NCBI RefSeq assembly: GCF_003202285.1
Contig: NZ_MASW01000006.1
Span: 124,001 to 188,000 of the forward strand
Source of the DNA: Prauserella muralis
GTDB taxonomy: Bacteria > Actinomycetota > Actinomycetes > Mycobacteriales > Pseudonocardiaceae
DNA length: 64,000 nucleotides
Direction of reading: 5' to 3'
Each line of letters starts with the position of its first letter. Positions within the stretch are counted from its first letter, which is position 1. Shown here in pieces: positions 16,802 through 25,106 of the stretch. The notes below the pieces were generated by a model that saw nothing but the letters and a program-made list of their open reading frames with translations, ran no database searches and was not told where the DNA came from. The position numbers were made by a program, and so were the translations under genes.

Positions 16802-17686
16802 TCACCGGCCGGGCAGTTCGAAAGCGGCCTCCACGGCCGTCTCGACGCCACTCGTGTCGATGCCAGCCTCACCGGCCTCGCAGATCCCGAGCTCAAGCAG
16901 GTGAAACGCCCGCTGCCGCAGCACTGGCCGCACGCTGTCGTCCCCCGCATCCTTACGCTCATACAGCGCCGCGACATCGGCATCCACGACCCGATCGATC
17001 CGGCGAAGCATCGCGTCGACGTCATCGGTCGGCGCCGGTCGCTCGGGTACCTGTGGCGCCTCGGGTGGTGGCCCGCTGCTGGGCTGTGCCTGCGCGGAGG
17101 GTGGCGGCTGACTCCAGTCCTGCCGCTCCACCCACGCGACATGGTTGTAGAGGTTCACCGACGCCTGACCCAGCACATCGGCCAGCTCCCGCAGCTCGTC
17201 CACCACGGTCCGCCACGGCCCGGCCTGCGACGCCAGGTCACCCTCTGCCAGCGCCTCAGCGCGGGCTCGCGCACCCACCGCCGCAAGCCCAAGACCCTCC
17301 AGGGGCAGACCCGCCTGCTCCGCCATCGCGCACACCTGCTCCAACACGTGCACACTGAGCAGCCGCAGGGCGTTCGCAGCACGCTCATCGCGACTGTCGG
17401 CGCGCGCCAGCAGGTCAACTGTCTCGGTTCGGATCGCGGCGTCCAGTCGGCCGATGGCCGCGTCCAGCTCGAGATCCGCTGCTTGGCGCAGCGAGCGAAC
17501 CTGTGCCGCCCACTGCCGTTCCTGCTCGGTGAAGCCCTCGCCCGTGCTCAGCGATTCGTGCGGGTACTGCGCGGCGTACAGCATCACCTCAGCCTTACGG
17601 GCGTCATCATCAGCCAACGCCGACGCGATCTCCGCACACTGCTCCGCGCTCAACACCACCGGCCCGTCGCGCTCGTCGCCGATCAC
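16802..17686 (-). CDS. hypothetical AICE protein, helical
   Basis: About 294 aa, mostly helical and Ala/Glu/Arg-rich, with a proline-glutamine linker (about residues 200-225) between two helical parts. No domain is recognised. GTG at 17686 is chosen because it overlaps, as GTGA, the stop of a 20-codon reading frame with a strong ribosome binding site. The frame stays open to 17830. It starts the hypothetical-HD transcription unit. Confidence 0.65.
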   Translation of the reverse strand: MIGDERDGPVVLSAEQCAEIASALADDDARKAEVMLYAAQYPHESLSTGEGFTEQERQWAAQVRSLRQAADLELDAAIGRLDAAIRTETVDLLARADSRDERAANALRLLSVHVLEQVCAMAEQAGLPLEGLGLAAVGARARAEALAEGDLASQAGPWRTVVDELRELADVLGQASVNLYNHVAWVERQDWSQPPPSAQAQPSSGPPPEAPQVPERPAPTDDVDAMLRRIDRVVDADVAALYERKDAGDDSVRPVLRQRAFHLLELGICEAGEAGIDTSGVETAVEAAFELPGR

Positions 17687-17745
17687 GACGCATCCACCAC
17701 GACGAACACGAGGGGCCGCCGAGCAGCACCGTCGTGCGTACCCAT
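17683..17745 (-). CDS. possible 20-aa leader peptide
   Basis: ATG at 17745 is preceded by GGAGGAAAGGA at ideal spacing and reads 20 codons to a TGA that overlaps the GTG of the downstream gene by 4 bp. The peptide is basic then hydrophobic (RRPLVFVVVDAS). It may be a coupling leader, or it may mean that the downstream gene starts differently. Confidence 0.4.
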   Translation of the reverse strand: MGTHDGAARRPLVFVVVDAS

Positions 17746-18020
17746 GCCGGTTCCTTTCCTCCACGACCAGATGACGACGACGTGGAGCGGCCCGAGACCC
17801 GGGCAACACCAAAGGACACACGAGCCGCACCCACGATCACGTGCAGGGGAACGAACCCCACCGGCCCAGCGCATAGACCGAAGCCGCCCAGCTCAGGCAG
17901 CCAGAACCGATCCACCGGCGGCCCTCCGGCACCCCCGCCATCAGCGGACTCGGCGCCACGGGCACACCCTGACGATATCCGATTTTGGGATACTCGCAAG
18001 CGCTACGGTGCGCTTGCCAG
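17746..18020. other. divergent intergenic region with operator-like repeat
   Basis: This is 275 bp between the hypothetical operon and the XRE gene. TATCC (17976-17980) and GGATA (17988-17992) form a 5-7-5 inverted repeat 29 bp before the XRE start, a possible autoregulatory site. I see no further gene. Confidence 0.4.
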
Positions 18021-18269
18021 GTGGAGAAGTCGATCTACTCGGCCGAATACCAGCGCCTCTGCCAACTCCTCCGCGAGGCACGTCACGAGGCAGGTCTCAC
18101 ACAGGTCCAAGTAGCCGAACGACTCGGCGTCCCACAGTCCTTCGTCAGCAAGTACGAATCCGGCGAACGACGACTCGATGTCGTGGAGCTGCGCCACGCA
18201 TGCGTTGCGGTCGGCGTTTCCCTTCGTTCTTTGCTCACGCGACTAGACCCGTCATGGTTACAAGAATAG
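18021..18269 (+). CDS. XRE-family HTH regulator
   Basis: An 82-aa DNA-binding protein. A Cro/C1-type HTH covers about residues 9-65 (LREARHEAGLTQVQVAERLG, then PQSFVSKYESGERRLD). I chose GTG at 18021; a TTG at 17985 would add 12 non-conserved residues. It stands alone between the hypothetical operon and the cargo operon, whose 3' end lies 84 bp away convergently. It may control either, or be an element immunity or copy regulator. Confidence 0.8.
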   Translation: MEKSIYSAEYQRLCQLLREARHEAGLTQVQVAERLGVPQSFVSKYESGERRLDVVELRHACVAVGVSLRSLLTRLDPSWLQE

Positions 18270-18353
18270 AAGCACCACAGCCAGCTTAGGAACTCGCCAT
18301 TATAGAAGAATAGGGCGAACTCCATCTCCTATCCGAATTGACAGTCAGACCCA

Positions 18354-19679
18354 TTAAACCCATGGGACCCGCTCCACATCGCCAGATAAGCCTCCGGCGC
18401 TAGTGATCGATTGGTACGAACCCTCGTATTCGAGCCAATGAAGAACAAGCAGCGTCAGATAACCTCGAGTCATTAACCAGGAATCAGTCAACAATCCGTC
18501 TCGGTCATAAATGTCATCACGCCCTGCCTTTGGGTGCACTATACGATTTCTTACGTACACAGTCGCGGCAACACCATCGACTAGACCGCGATCGACAGCC
18601 AGTTTGTGTAGCGAAGGATAGTGATTTGCATCAATAGTTGTCGCCACGTTCGCGTCTGCCAATAATCTCCGGAAGCGCACCTCGGCACCCCTGAAGCTAT
18701 TCTCATAAAAACTCGCAGACATTTCTCCCGAAAGCACTCTCTTGATCCAACTAAGATGCTCCATTGCCGAAAACAAGGTGATGGTCCGTTGTTCAATAAA
18801 TCCCCCACCGTTACCCTGCACCAGCATGGACAAAAGCATTCGCGCAAAATTTGCCCGCTCAGCATTCAAAAAGGCAGGAACCAGTCTGGCGACATAATGT
18901 GACAAGTCATCGGACCTTGTGTGGTGCCACCACGCCGTCCCCGAACTAGTTCCACTGTCACAAAACCATGGGCCCCATTGTTCCCACACTCGATTGCCTT
19001 CAAGGTCCAGTCCAGTAGGGAGCGCTGGAGCGACCCATCTACCCAACGCAAAGGAAAAGCCGAAATGTAGCGCGTCCAAAACCGGGCGAACATCGGTGCC
19101 GCGAAAGCCTTGACCGCCAGATCGACTTATTTCCATGACATGCGTCATCACGATCTTACGTCGATCGCTTGCTTGCCGCCAGACACGCTCATGATCGAAT
19201 CGACGATCAAGAACGATCTTCCAATCTTCTATCAAGAACTCACATCTACCCGCCCACCGATACCACGTATCACCAGAGTTCATAATAAGAACGCCCGAAG
19301 CATGTATCGCAGGAAGATTCATCCAATGAAGAACTACCTTCGCAAGGTTATCATTCTCCGAACCCACATTGGCTCCATTGATGTAGCCAGTGGTTGTGTT
19401 GTTCTTGCGAACCCGGATAATCTTCTCTCCACCAGGCCGGTGAAGCACCAAGTCAACATCACCAACATAGAGATGCCAGCGCTCAAACGCATGCTTATCG
19501 CCATCGGGTTCAACGTGCCATGCCACCCGAAAACTAGGATCCATTTCAAGTTGGATGGAACCTGGATACTTGACGTGGCCGAGACCTCCAATCAGACCGT
19601 TATATAAGGTAATCTCCTCGCCGACATCATTAAACTCGTATATATTCCTTACCGGCGCCTGACCGTCATAAGTTGTCAT
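18354..19679 (-). CDS. HEPN-like RX4H protein, candidate defence effector
   Basis: A 441-aa protein from an AT-richer segment than its surroundings (many A/T third positions), a sign of transfer. The C-terminal region is helical and has R377-N-R-I-V-H382, the RX4H motif of HEPN ribonuclease folds, followed by a long helix (WLMTRGYLTLLVLHWLEY) and a VERVPW tail. The N-terminal two-thirds look beta-rich. The overall order resembles the ApeA-like HEPN defence proteins, but I cannot show homology. It is second in a two-gene operon, 87 bp after the gene at 19767. The ribosome binding site is weak. Confidence 0.7.
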   Translation of the reverse strand: MTTYDGQAPVRNIYEFNDVGEEITLYNGLIGGLGHVKYPGSIQLEMDPSFRVAWHVEPDGDKHAFERWHLYVGDVDLVLHRPGGEKIIRVRKNNTTTGYINGANVGSENDNLAKVVLHWMNLPAIHASGVLIMNSGDTWYRWAGRCEFLIEDWKIVLDRRFDHERVWRQASDRRKIVMTHVMEISRSGGQGFRGTDVRPVLDALHFGFSFALGRWVAPALPTGLDLEGNRVWEQWGPWFCDSGTSSGTAWWHHTRSDDLSHYVARLVPAFLNAERANFARMLLSMLVQGNGGGFIEQRTITLFSAMEHLSWIKRVLSGEMSASFYENSFRGAEVRFRRLLADANVATTIDANHYPSLHKLAVDRGLVDGVAATVYVRNRIVHPKAGRDDIYDRDGLLTDSWLMTRGYLTLLVLHWLEYEGSYQSITSAGGLSGDVERVPWV

Positions 19680-19766
19680 GTATTACCAACTCAAACCTGG
19701 ATGTTCGTCTCTTTACCTAATTCTTCTTTACTTCAAATAAGGGCACGTTTCAATCGGAAAAAAATC

Positions 19767-20975
19767 TCAAGCATCGCGAAGTGGTGATTCGTAGACGCCA
19801 CACTTGGCGTTGCTCCAACTCGCCAATGCTGAATTCAGATGGCCAAATATGTCGTGATCAAACGGAATTTGATCGCCACTGATCTTAGGGTAACCACCTA
19901 TCTCGGCCAATTCTTCATAAGTGAGATGATAGATGCAAAAGTTGTACTTGTCATAGAGTGGCGCCTTGTTGAAGAGAAACCAAAAATAATTGAACTCCCT
20001 CTCAGGCACTTCGGCGACATGCCGAAGCATGGCGGTTGCGGGCTTCGAAATGTACTTCTTGGGAGCGTTTTCGAAAAGGAGAGCTAGCTCCTGAATTATT
20101 CCGGCCATCAGAAAGGCGGCGTATAGGTGCGCCAGAAGCACAGCGTTTCTGGCATATGGATATCGCATTCCAACGTTAGGTTGGCCATCATAGATGTTAC
20201 TCGGCTCGCAGAGAGATCGTGCCGCGTTGTGGGTAGGATGCAAAAACTGACCCAGGAAAGTATAATGTGCTTCGATGCGCTTCACGCAAGCTTTGTCGGC
20301 AATGTCATTTAACTCAAGACAAGTCAACAGAGAATCATATGACAGGTAGTGTTGGTACAGGAAAGTCGCTTCCCGCTGAAACTCCTTCTCCTGGTGCTGG
20401 AGTTGCTGCGGAGTAGGTAGATACTCAAAATAGTCGTCGCGATTCAAGCGCATCACTTGTGGGCTGAATTCCTGGAACTGGAAATAGTGCGGCGCGATCT
20501 TGAAATCCGGTTCATCGGCGCCGTGCAGACCTTCGAAAACGTACATAAGATGCCGTTTCCGCCTCGGATACTTTTCGACAGCCAGGCACGAATGCTCCCC
20601 GCTTGTCGACTTTTCTCGCAAGGCGCCCTGCATATCCTGGAGGAACGCCTTAAATTCACCGTCTGACAGATTCGATTTGTCTTGCAGTTTGAAATACTTG
20701 TACCCTCGACAGATAAGTATCAACAGGAGATAGTGCTCCAACAGCGAACGCGCCAAAGCTAACGCCTCCGCGACCTTTTCTTTCTCGGCCAGAAGGATAC
20801 AGGTCTCCGCAGTTTCCACACGAAGATTGATGTACTCAATGATATCGTTGTAAACGATGTTGCGTACATCGCCGAATTGATACTGTTGTCCCCATTGGAC
20901 GTATGTTGAAATCATAGATCGGCTCGCAGCGCGAACGCGCCCAATCTCCAAATCGAGCGGACCTGCAGTATTCAT
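19767..20975 (-). CDS. all-alpha protein of unknown function (DUF5677-like), cargo operon
   Basis: A 402-aa, mostly helical, AT-rich gene. An R-S-L-L-E-H helix (about residue 76) followed by LLLILICRGY, and later FLGQFLHPTHNAARSL, recall the conserved Arg/Glu and His-Pro features of DUF5677 and HEPN-related proteins; this is similarity by eye. No catalytic motif is certain. ATG at 20975 follows GAAGGAG. It is first in the operon with the RX4H protein and is transcribed away from the structured noncoding stretch near attR. It could be a sensor or partner for the HEPN protein. Confidence 0.6.
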   Translation of the reverse strand: MNTAGPLDLEIGRVRAASRSMISTYVQWGQQYQFGDVRNIVYNDIIEYINLRVETAETCILLAEKEKVAEALALARSLLEHYLLLILICRGYKYFKLQDKSNLSDGEFKAFLQDMQGALREKSTSGEHSCLAVEKYPRRKRHLMYVFEGLHGADEPDFKIAPHYFQFQEFSPQVMRLNRDDYFEYLPTPQQLQHQEKEFQREATFLYQHYLSYDSLLTCLELNDIADKACVKRIEAHYTFLGQFLHPTHNAARSLCEPSNIYDGQPNVGMRYPYARNAVLLAHLYAAFLMAGIIQELALLFENAPKKYISKPATAMLRHVAEVPEREFNYFWFLFNKAPLYDKYNFCIYHLTYEELAEIGGYPKISGDQIPFDHDIFGHLNSALASWSNAKCGVYESPLRDA

Positions 20976-21200
20976 CTCAGACTGCTCCTTCGGCAGCAGA
21001 AGTTTGCTGTGAGGACTTTCTGTACGGTTTCAAGCCGCCCTGCCGGGCGGTCGCGCGGGCCGAACTAGCGCGCGGCCGGGCTGGTCCGCTCCGCTTGGCC
21101 CGGCCGCGCCGGACGCCGTCGGCCACGCGCGCTGAGCACGGCAGTGCGCATACCGAACAGGAAGAGTGCTCACCGTTGGCGGCTGCCGGATGACACGCCG

Positions 21201-21381
21201 TCCCCGCGATGGCCGCATGGTCAAAGCCGGGCCGACCGCCGTCAACCCCGCTTCGCGCCGATCCCGCCGGGTGGCCACCTTGCGCACGTCCGGTCACGGG
21301 GAGTACTTCGTTGCCGAGGCGGGATCGGTTACAGGGTTGACGGCGGCCGTCCCGGCTGTGGGCGGCTGAGGATCGCGGGGA
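21201..21381. repeat. nested long inverted repeats
   Basis: Outer 10-bp arms at 21201-21210 and 21372-21381 are exact. Inner arms at 21226-21268 and 21318-21356 share CCGCCGTCAACCC and CCGATCCCGCC with a few mismatches and one short unequal insert; the loop is 49 bp. Either strand could fold into one extended hairpin. Confidence 0.75.
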
Positions 21382-21433
21382 TGGGCAACGCGTGGGCGGC
21401 GGCCCGGTGCCGGTTGGCAGCCGCGCCGCGGTC

Positions 21434-21463
21434 AAGATCAACCACAGCTTACCCACAGGGAAC
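21434..21463 (+). promoter_or_regulatory. right arm-type integrase/Xis binding repeat
   Basis: A 30-bp sequence starting AAGATCAACC and containing CCACAG and CCCACAGG 11 bp apart, a near copy of 8742-8772. It lies 111 bp inside attR. Confidence 0.5.
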
Positions 21464-21574
21464 GTCCGCAGACGACCATCATGAACCGCCGTGACGGACG
21501 TTCGCAGTCGCGAACCGTGCAGGTCACACAGGATGTCAGCCACCAATGGCAGAAGCCGAGATGCTCGTTTCGAG

Positions 21575-21618
21575 AATCAGCGGGTTCGGGGTTCGAGTCC
21601 CTGATGGCGCACTTCCAC
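21575..21618 (+). repeat. attR: right 44-bp copy of the attachment core
   Basis: Identical to 8665-8708. It contains only the 3' half of tRNA-Lys (21575-21611), so it is not a functional tRNA. Confidence 0.93.
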
Positions 21619-21627
21619 ACCAGATCA

Positions 21628-21653
21628 GGCCAGCGCTCCAGCTGGCCCTTTTT
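21628..21653 (+). terminator. original tRNA-Lys terminator, now displaced
   Basis: GGCCAGC (21628-21634) and GCTGGCC (21641-21647) form a 7-bp stem with a 6-nt loop, followed by a T-run. It lies just beyond attR, so integration separated tRNA-Lys from its terminator by about 13 kb. Confidence 0.85.
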
Positions 21654-21715
21654 GTTGTCTGGGTACCGGTTCTCCTGCCGTCCCAGCGCGACAGCCCCTC
21701 TGCCCCGCGTGCCGG

Positions 21716-23161
21716 TCAGCGTGCGTTCTGGTGCCAGACGGCTTCGGCGAGGATGCGGATGCCGCGCCGGATCTGGGCTTCGCTGACGTTGCCGAAGCCG
21801 AGTACGAGAGCGGGCGGGCGTGGCTCGGTGTCCGCGTCTTCGGGCGCGAACCGGTAGTGGGCGAGTCCGTTGACCCGGACGCCCATCGCGGCCGCTCTCG
21901 CCACGACGGCGCGTTCGGAGGTCCCGTCGGGCAGATGCAGCAGGGCGTGGCAGCCGGCCGCCAGCCCGTGCAACCTCCCGGGCCCGAAGGCGAGTTCGAC
22001 TTCGGCTGCCAGTACGTCCCGGCGTGCGCGGTAGACCTCCCGCACGCGTCGCAGGTGGCGGTCGAACCGGCCCGTTTCCATGAGCAGCGCGAGCGCTTCC
22101 TGGTCCAGGCCGGGGGCGCCGCGACTGCTGAGCCGCTGCTCCTCGACGATCCCCGCCACGAACCGTGGTGGCGCGAGCACCCAACCCAGCCGGATCGTGG
22201 GTGCGAGCGTCTTGCTGACCGACCCCAGAGCGATCACGCGATCCGGGTTGAGGCCCTGGAGCGAGCCGACCGGCTGGCGGTCGTATCGGAACTCGGCGTC
22301 GTAGTCGTCCTCGAGGATCACCCCGTCCACCTCGTCCGCCCAGGCAACCAGGTCGCGCCGCCGCGACGGACCGAGCGCGACCCCGGTAGGGCACTGGTGG
22401 GCCGGCGTCAGCAACACCGCCCGTGCCCCTGTCTCGCGCAGGCGGCCGACGTCCAGGCCGTCGCCGTCGACGCGGACCGGCACGGCGTCCAGGCCGGCCC
22501 GGCGGGCGATGACGTCGTGCTCGCGGGGGCCGGGATTCTCCAGTGCGATGCGCCCGATGCCGTGCTCGACGAGCGTCGCCAGCGCGAAAACGAGTCCCTG
22601 CCGGAACCCGGAGACGACGACGGCGTCCTCGGCCACCGCGCAGCCCGACCGAACGCGACGGTGGTACGCGGTGACCACCTCTCGCAGGTGCCGCGAACCG
22701 GCCGGGTCCTCGTCACCCAACTCGGCGGTCGGCAGGGTCCGCGTCGCCTCGGACACGGCCCAGCTCCAGTCGGTCAGCGGCACCGAGCCGAGATCGGGGA
22801 TGCCGTACCCGAAGTCGACCTCGGCCGGTCGGGCCTGCGGAGGCGAGACCGGGGGAACGCCAGGTGCCGGCCGCGCCTCCGGCGGGGCGGACGGCAGCGC
22901 GGCCACCCGCGTCCCGGATCCGACCGCGGACTCGACGTATCCCTCGGCCAGCAACTGCTCGTAGGCGTCGACGACCGTGCCGCGGGACACGCCGAGCAGC
23001 TCGGCCAGTCGTCGAGTCGACGGCAAGCGCTCGCCGGTGCTCAGCCGTCCATCGCGGATCGCGGCCCGCAACTGGTCCTGGAGCTGGATCCCCAGCCGGC
23101 CTGCGCCGCGGTCCAGCGCCACCAGAAGGTCGGGGCCACCACGGGCCCAGTCCACCGTCAT
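21716..23161 (-). CDS. MocR/PdxR-type regulator (GntR HTH fused to aminotransferase)
   Basis: A 481-aa transcription factor. Residues about 25-85 are a GntR winged helix (RLPSTRRLAELLGVSRGTVV), joined by a proline-rich linker to a fold-type I aminotransferase domain with the PLP lysine in GSVSKTLAPTIRLGW. Such proteins sense PLP or amino compounds. The gene is divergent from an EamA transporter gene, the usual target arrangement, with three GGACC-type sites between them. ATG at 23161. It is the first chromosomal gene right of the AICE. Confidence 0.92.
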   Translation of the reverse strand: MTVDWARGGPDLLVALDRGAGRLGIQLQDQLRAAIRDGRLSTGERLPSTRRLAELLGVSRGTVVDAYEQLLAEGYVESAVGSGTRVAALPSAPPEARPAPGVPPVSPPQARPAEVDFGYGIPDLGSVPLTDWSWAVSEATRTLPTAELGDEDPAGSRHLREVVTAYHRRVRSGCAVAEDAVVVSGFRQGLVFALATLVEHGIGRIALENPGPREHDVIARRAGLDAVPVRVDGDGLDVGRLRETGARAVLLTPAHQCPTGVALGPSRRRDLVAWADEVDGVILEDDYDAEFRYDRQPVGSLQGLNPDRVIALGSVSKTLAPTIRLGWVLAPPRFVAGIVEEQRLSSRGAPGLDQEALALLMETGRFDRHLRRVREVYRARRDVLAAEVELAFGPGRLHGLAAGCHALLHLPDGTSERAVVARAAAMGVRVNGLAHYRFAPEDADTEPRPPALVLGFGNVSEAQIRRGIRILAEAVWHQNAR

Positions 23162-23179
23162 GTCACCAGTACACCAAAT

Positions 23180-23221
23180 GGTCCGCTCCGCAGGTCGGCG
23201 AGTGGACCTTCAGACTGGACC
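23180..23221. promoter_or_regulatory. candidate MocR binding repeats
   Basis: AGTGGACC (ends 23208) and ACTGGACC (ends 23221) are direct repeats 13 bp apart, and GGTCCGCT (from 23180) is the inverted counterpart. Direct repeats with an inverted third site suit MocR-family regulators, here between the regulator and transporter starts. Confidence 0.35.
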
Positions 23222-23243
23222 GCATCAGCCCGAGGCTTATGCC

Positions 23244-24083
23244 ATGAACCTCGGAATCCTCCTGGCCCTCTCGTCGGCTCTCGCGTACGGTGCCGCGGAC
23301 TTCATCGGCGGCGTCGGCTCGCGCCGGTACTCCTCGTGGCAGGTCGTTCTGGTCGGGCAGGCCGCCGGCGCACTCGTCATGCTCGTGGCCGGCCTGATGC
23401 TGCCGGGAAACCCCGCCACGGCGGACTTCGCGTGGGCGCTGCTGGCCGGAGCCGGCTCGGCGACCGGCAGCATCTTCCTGTTCCGCGGGCTCGCCCGCGG
23501 CCGGATGGGCCTGGTGGCGCCGATCTCGGCGGTCGGGGCCGCGATCCTGCCCGTGCTGGTGGGGGTGGCACTCGGAGAGCGTCCCGGTTGGCTGGTCTGG
23601 GTCGGTGTGCTCGTGGCACTCCCGGGTATCTGGTTGGTTTCCCGCGAGACCACCCCGGATCGACCGGCCGGTACCCGGGGAGCGCTCGTCGACGGAACCG
23701 TCGCGGGCGTCGGCTTCGGGGTCCTGTTCATCGCACTCGCCCAGATCTCCGCGGACGCCGGTCTGCTGCCGCTTGCCGCCAACCAGCTGATCGGCGCGAT
23801 CCTGACCGTGGTCGCCGCCGCGAGCCTCGGCCAGCCATGGCGCCCCCGCCGCGGCATGCTCCGCTGGGGCGGCACCTCCGGCGTGCTCGGTGCCGCGGGC
23901 ACACTCGCGTTCATGGTCGCCACCGGAGCGACCAGCCTGGGCATCGCCGGCGTCCTCGCCTCCCTGTACCCGGCCGTCACCGTCCTGCTCGCCGCCGGCG
24001 TGCTCGGAGAGCGGATCGGCACCGGACAACGAACGGGCATCGGGATCTGCACTCTCGCGGTAGCCACCATGGCTCTCGGCTGA
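23244..24083 (+). CDS. EamA/DMT-family transporter
   Basis: A 279-aa drug/metabolite transporter with about ten hydrophobic helices arranged as two EamA repeats (about 1-135 and 145-279). Conserved-looking blocks include ALAYGAADFIGG near the start and GLARGRMGLVAPISA in the first repeat. It probably exports an amino acid or small metabolite. ATG at 23244 follows CGAGG. Regulation by the divergent MocR protein is inferred from context. Confidence 0.88.
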   Translation: MNLGILLALSSALAYGAADFIGGVGSRRYSSWQVVLVGQAAGALVMLVAGLMLPGNPATADFAWALLAGAGSATGSIFLFRGLARGRMGLVAPISAVGAAILPVLVGVALGERPGWLVWVGVLVALPGIWLVSRETTPDRPAGTRGALVDGTVAGVGFGVLFIALAQISADAGLLPLAANQLIGAILTVVAAASLGQPWRPRRGMLRWGGTSGVLGAAGTLAFMVATGATSLGIAGVLASLYPAVTVLLAAGVLGERIGTGQRTGIGICTLAVATMALG

Positions 24084-24135
24084 GCCAGGACCCAACGCGA
24101 CTCACGGTGGGAGACTCGAATGAAGAGGGACTGGA

Positions 24136-25002
24136 ATGACCGCCAACGACGAGCGAAGGAACGCCATGCTGACGCCGGTTGCTGATGGTGTGCTGATCCA
24201 CCAGAGCGAGTTGATCGAGAACAACACGGTCGTCGTGGAGGGCCGGGCAGGCGTGTTGCTCGTCGACGCCGGGATAACGGGCGCCGAAATGTCCTGTCTG
24301 GCCAACGACCTGTCCACGTCGGGCAGGCCGGTCGTGGTGGGCTTCTCGACGCATCCTGACTGGGATCACGTGCTCTGGCATGCGGGCCTCGGGGAGGCGC
24401 CGCGGTACGGTACGGCCCGCTGCGCGGCCGAGATGCGAGAGCTGCGGGCGAACGTGGGCTGGGAGGCCAGTGTCGCCGAAGGGTTGCCGCCCGAGATAGC
24501 CGAGGAGGTACCGCTGGACCTGTTCGGCCTCATCACCGGCCTGCCTGCCGGGACCACGCGGATTCCCTGGGATGGCCCTCACGTCCGGATCATCGAACAT
24601 CCGGCTCATGCCCCTGGCCACGCGGCGCTGTTGATCGAGGACCGCGGGGTTCTCGTCGCCGGAGACATGCTCTCCGATGTCCTGATTCCGATGCTCGACC
24701 ACGCCACCGCCACCAATGATCCGATCGAGGACTACCTCGTCGGGCTGCGACTGCTCGAAGACGTGGCGGGCGACGCCGACGTCGTCATCCCGGGTCACGG
24801 GTCCGTCGGCAGGGCCGGTGAGGTAGGCGCCAGGATCGAACAGGACCGCGCCTACGTCCATGCCCTGCGGGACGGGGACGCTCCCGACGACCCACGGATC
24901 GGCTCATCAGCCAGGCCTGGCTGGGAATGGGTGAGCGACATCCACGAAGGGCAACGTCAGCGTTTCGCCCGGCGAAGCGAGCGCGAAGGGACGCCCGGCT
25001 AG
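24136..25002 (+). CDS. metallo-beta-lactamase-fold hydrolase
   Basis: A 288-aa MBL-fold protein. The first metal motif reads THPDWDHVLWH, a variant of HxHxDH, with later ligands in HAPGHAALL, VAGDMLSD and VIPGHG. Substrate is unknown; the family includes lactonases, thioesterases and glyoxalase II-like enzymes. ATG at 24136 follows GAGGGA; ATG at 24166 is an alternative. It is 52 bp after the EamA gene on the same strand and may be co-transcribed. Confidence 0.85.
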   Translation: MTANDERRNAMLTPVADGVLIHQSELIENNTVVVEGRAGVLLVDAGITGAEMSCLANDLSTSGRPVVVGFSTHPDWDHVLWHAGLGEAPRYGTARCAAEMRELRANVGWEASVAEGLPPEIAEEVPLDLFGLITGLPAGTTRIPWDGPHVRIIEHPAHAPGHAALLIEDRGVLVAGDMLSDVLIPMLDHATATNDPIEDYLVGLRLLEDVAGDADVVIPGHGSVGRAGEVGARIEQDRAYVHALRDGDAPDDPRIGSSARPGWEWVSDIHEGQRQRFARRSEREGTPG

Positions 25003-25069
25003 CGATCCTCTGTGGACACCGCAGCACAGCAACCGGGGTGGCCCTCGGTGCGGGCCGACTGGCGGGAAA

Positions 25070-25099
25070 GCGGGGCCCGGCCGTCCGGCCGGGCCCCGC
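25070..25099. terminator. strong GC hairpin between convergent genes
   Basis: A perfect 13-bp inverted repeat (25070-25082 / 25087-25099) with a 4-nt loop. It can terminate transcription from both sides; there is no T-run. Confidence 0.75.
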
Positions 25100-25106
25100 A
25101 CCGCCG

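Larger units (their letters stand above)
20976..21574. other. structured noncoding right end of the AICE
   Basis: About 600 bp without a convincing gene, between the cargo operon start and attR. It holds at least four inverted repeats: CCGCCC/GGGCGG at 21035-21050; a perfect 12-bp repeat at 21070-21081 / 21098-21109; a 10-bp pair TCCCCGCGAT / ATCGCGGGGA at 21201-21210 / 21372-21381; and, nested inside the latter, an imperfect pair of about 40 bp at 21226-21268 / 21318-21356. Candidate roles: single-strand origin, transfer locus (clt), or a structured RNA upstream of the cargo genes. Confidence 0.6.

Noticed and set aside
18354-19679. Naming the RX4H protein ApeA
   Set aside because: The order of features is similar, but I cannot see clear ApeA N-terminal motifs without a search.
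21575-21618. Second tRNA-Lys
   Set aside because: It has only the 3' half and lacks the D arm and acceptor 5' strand. It is attR.
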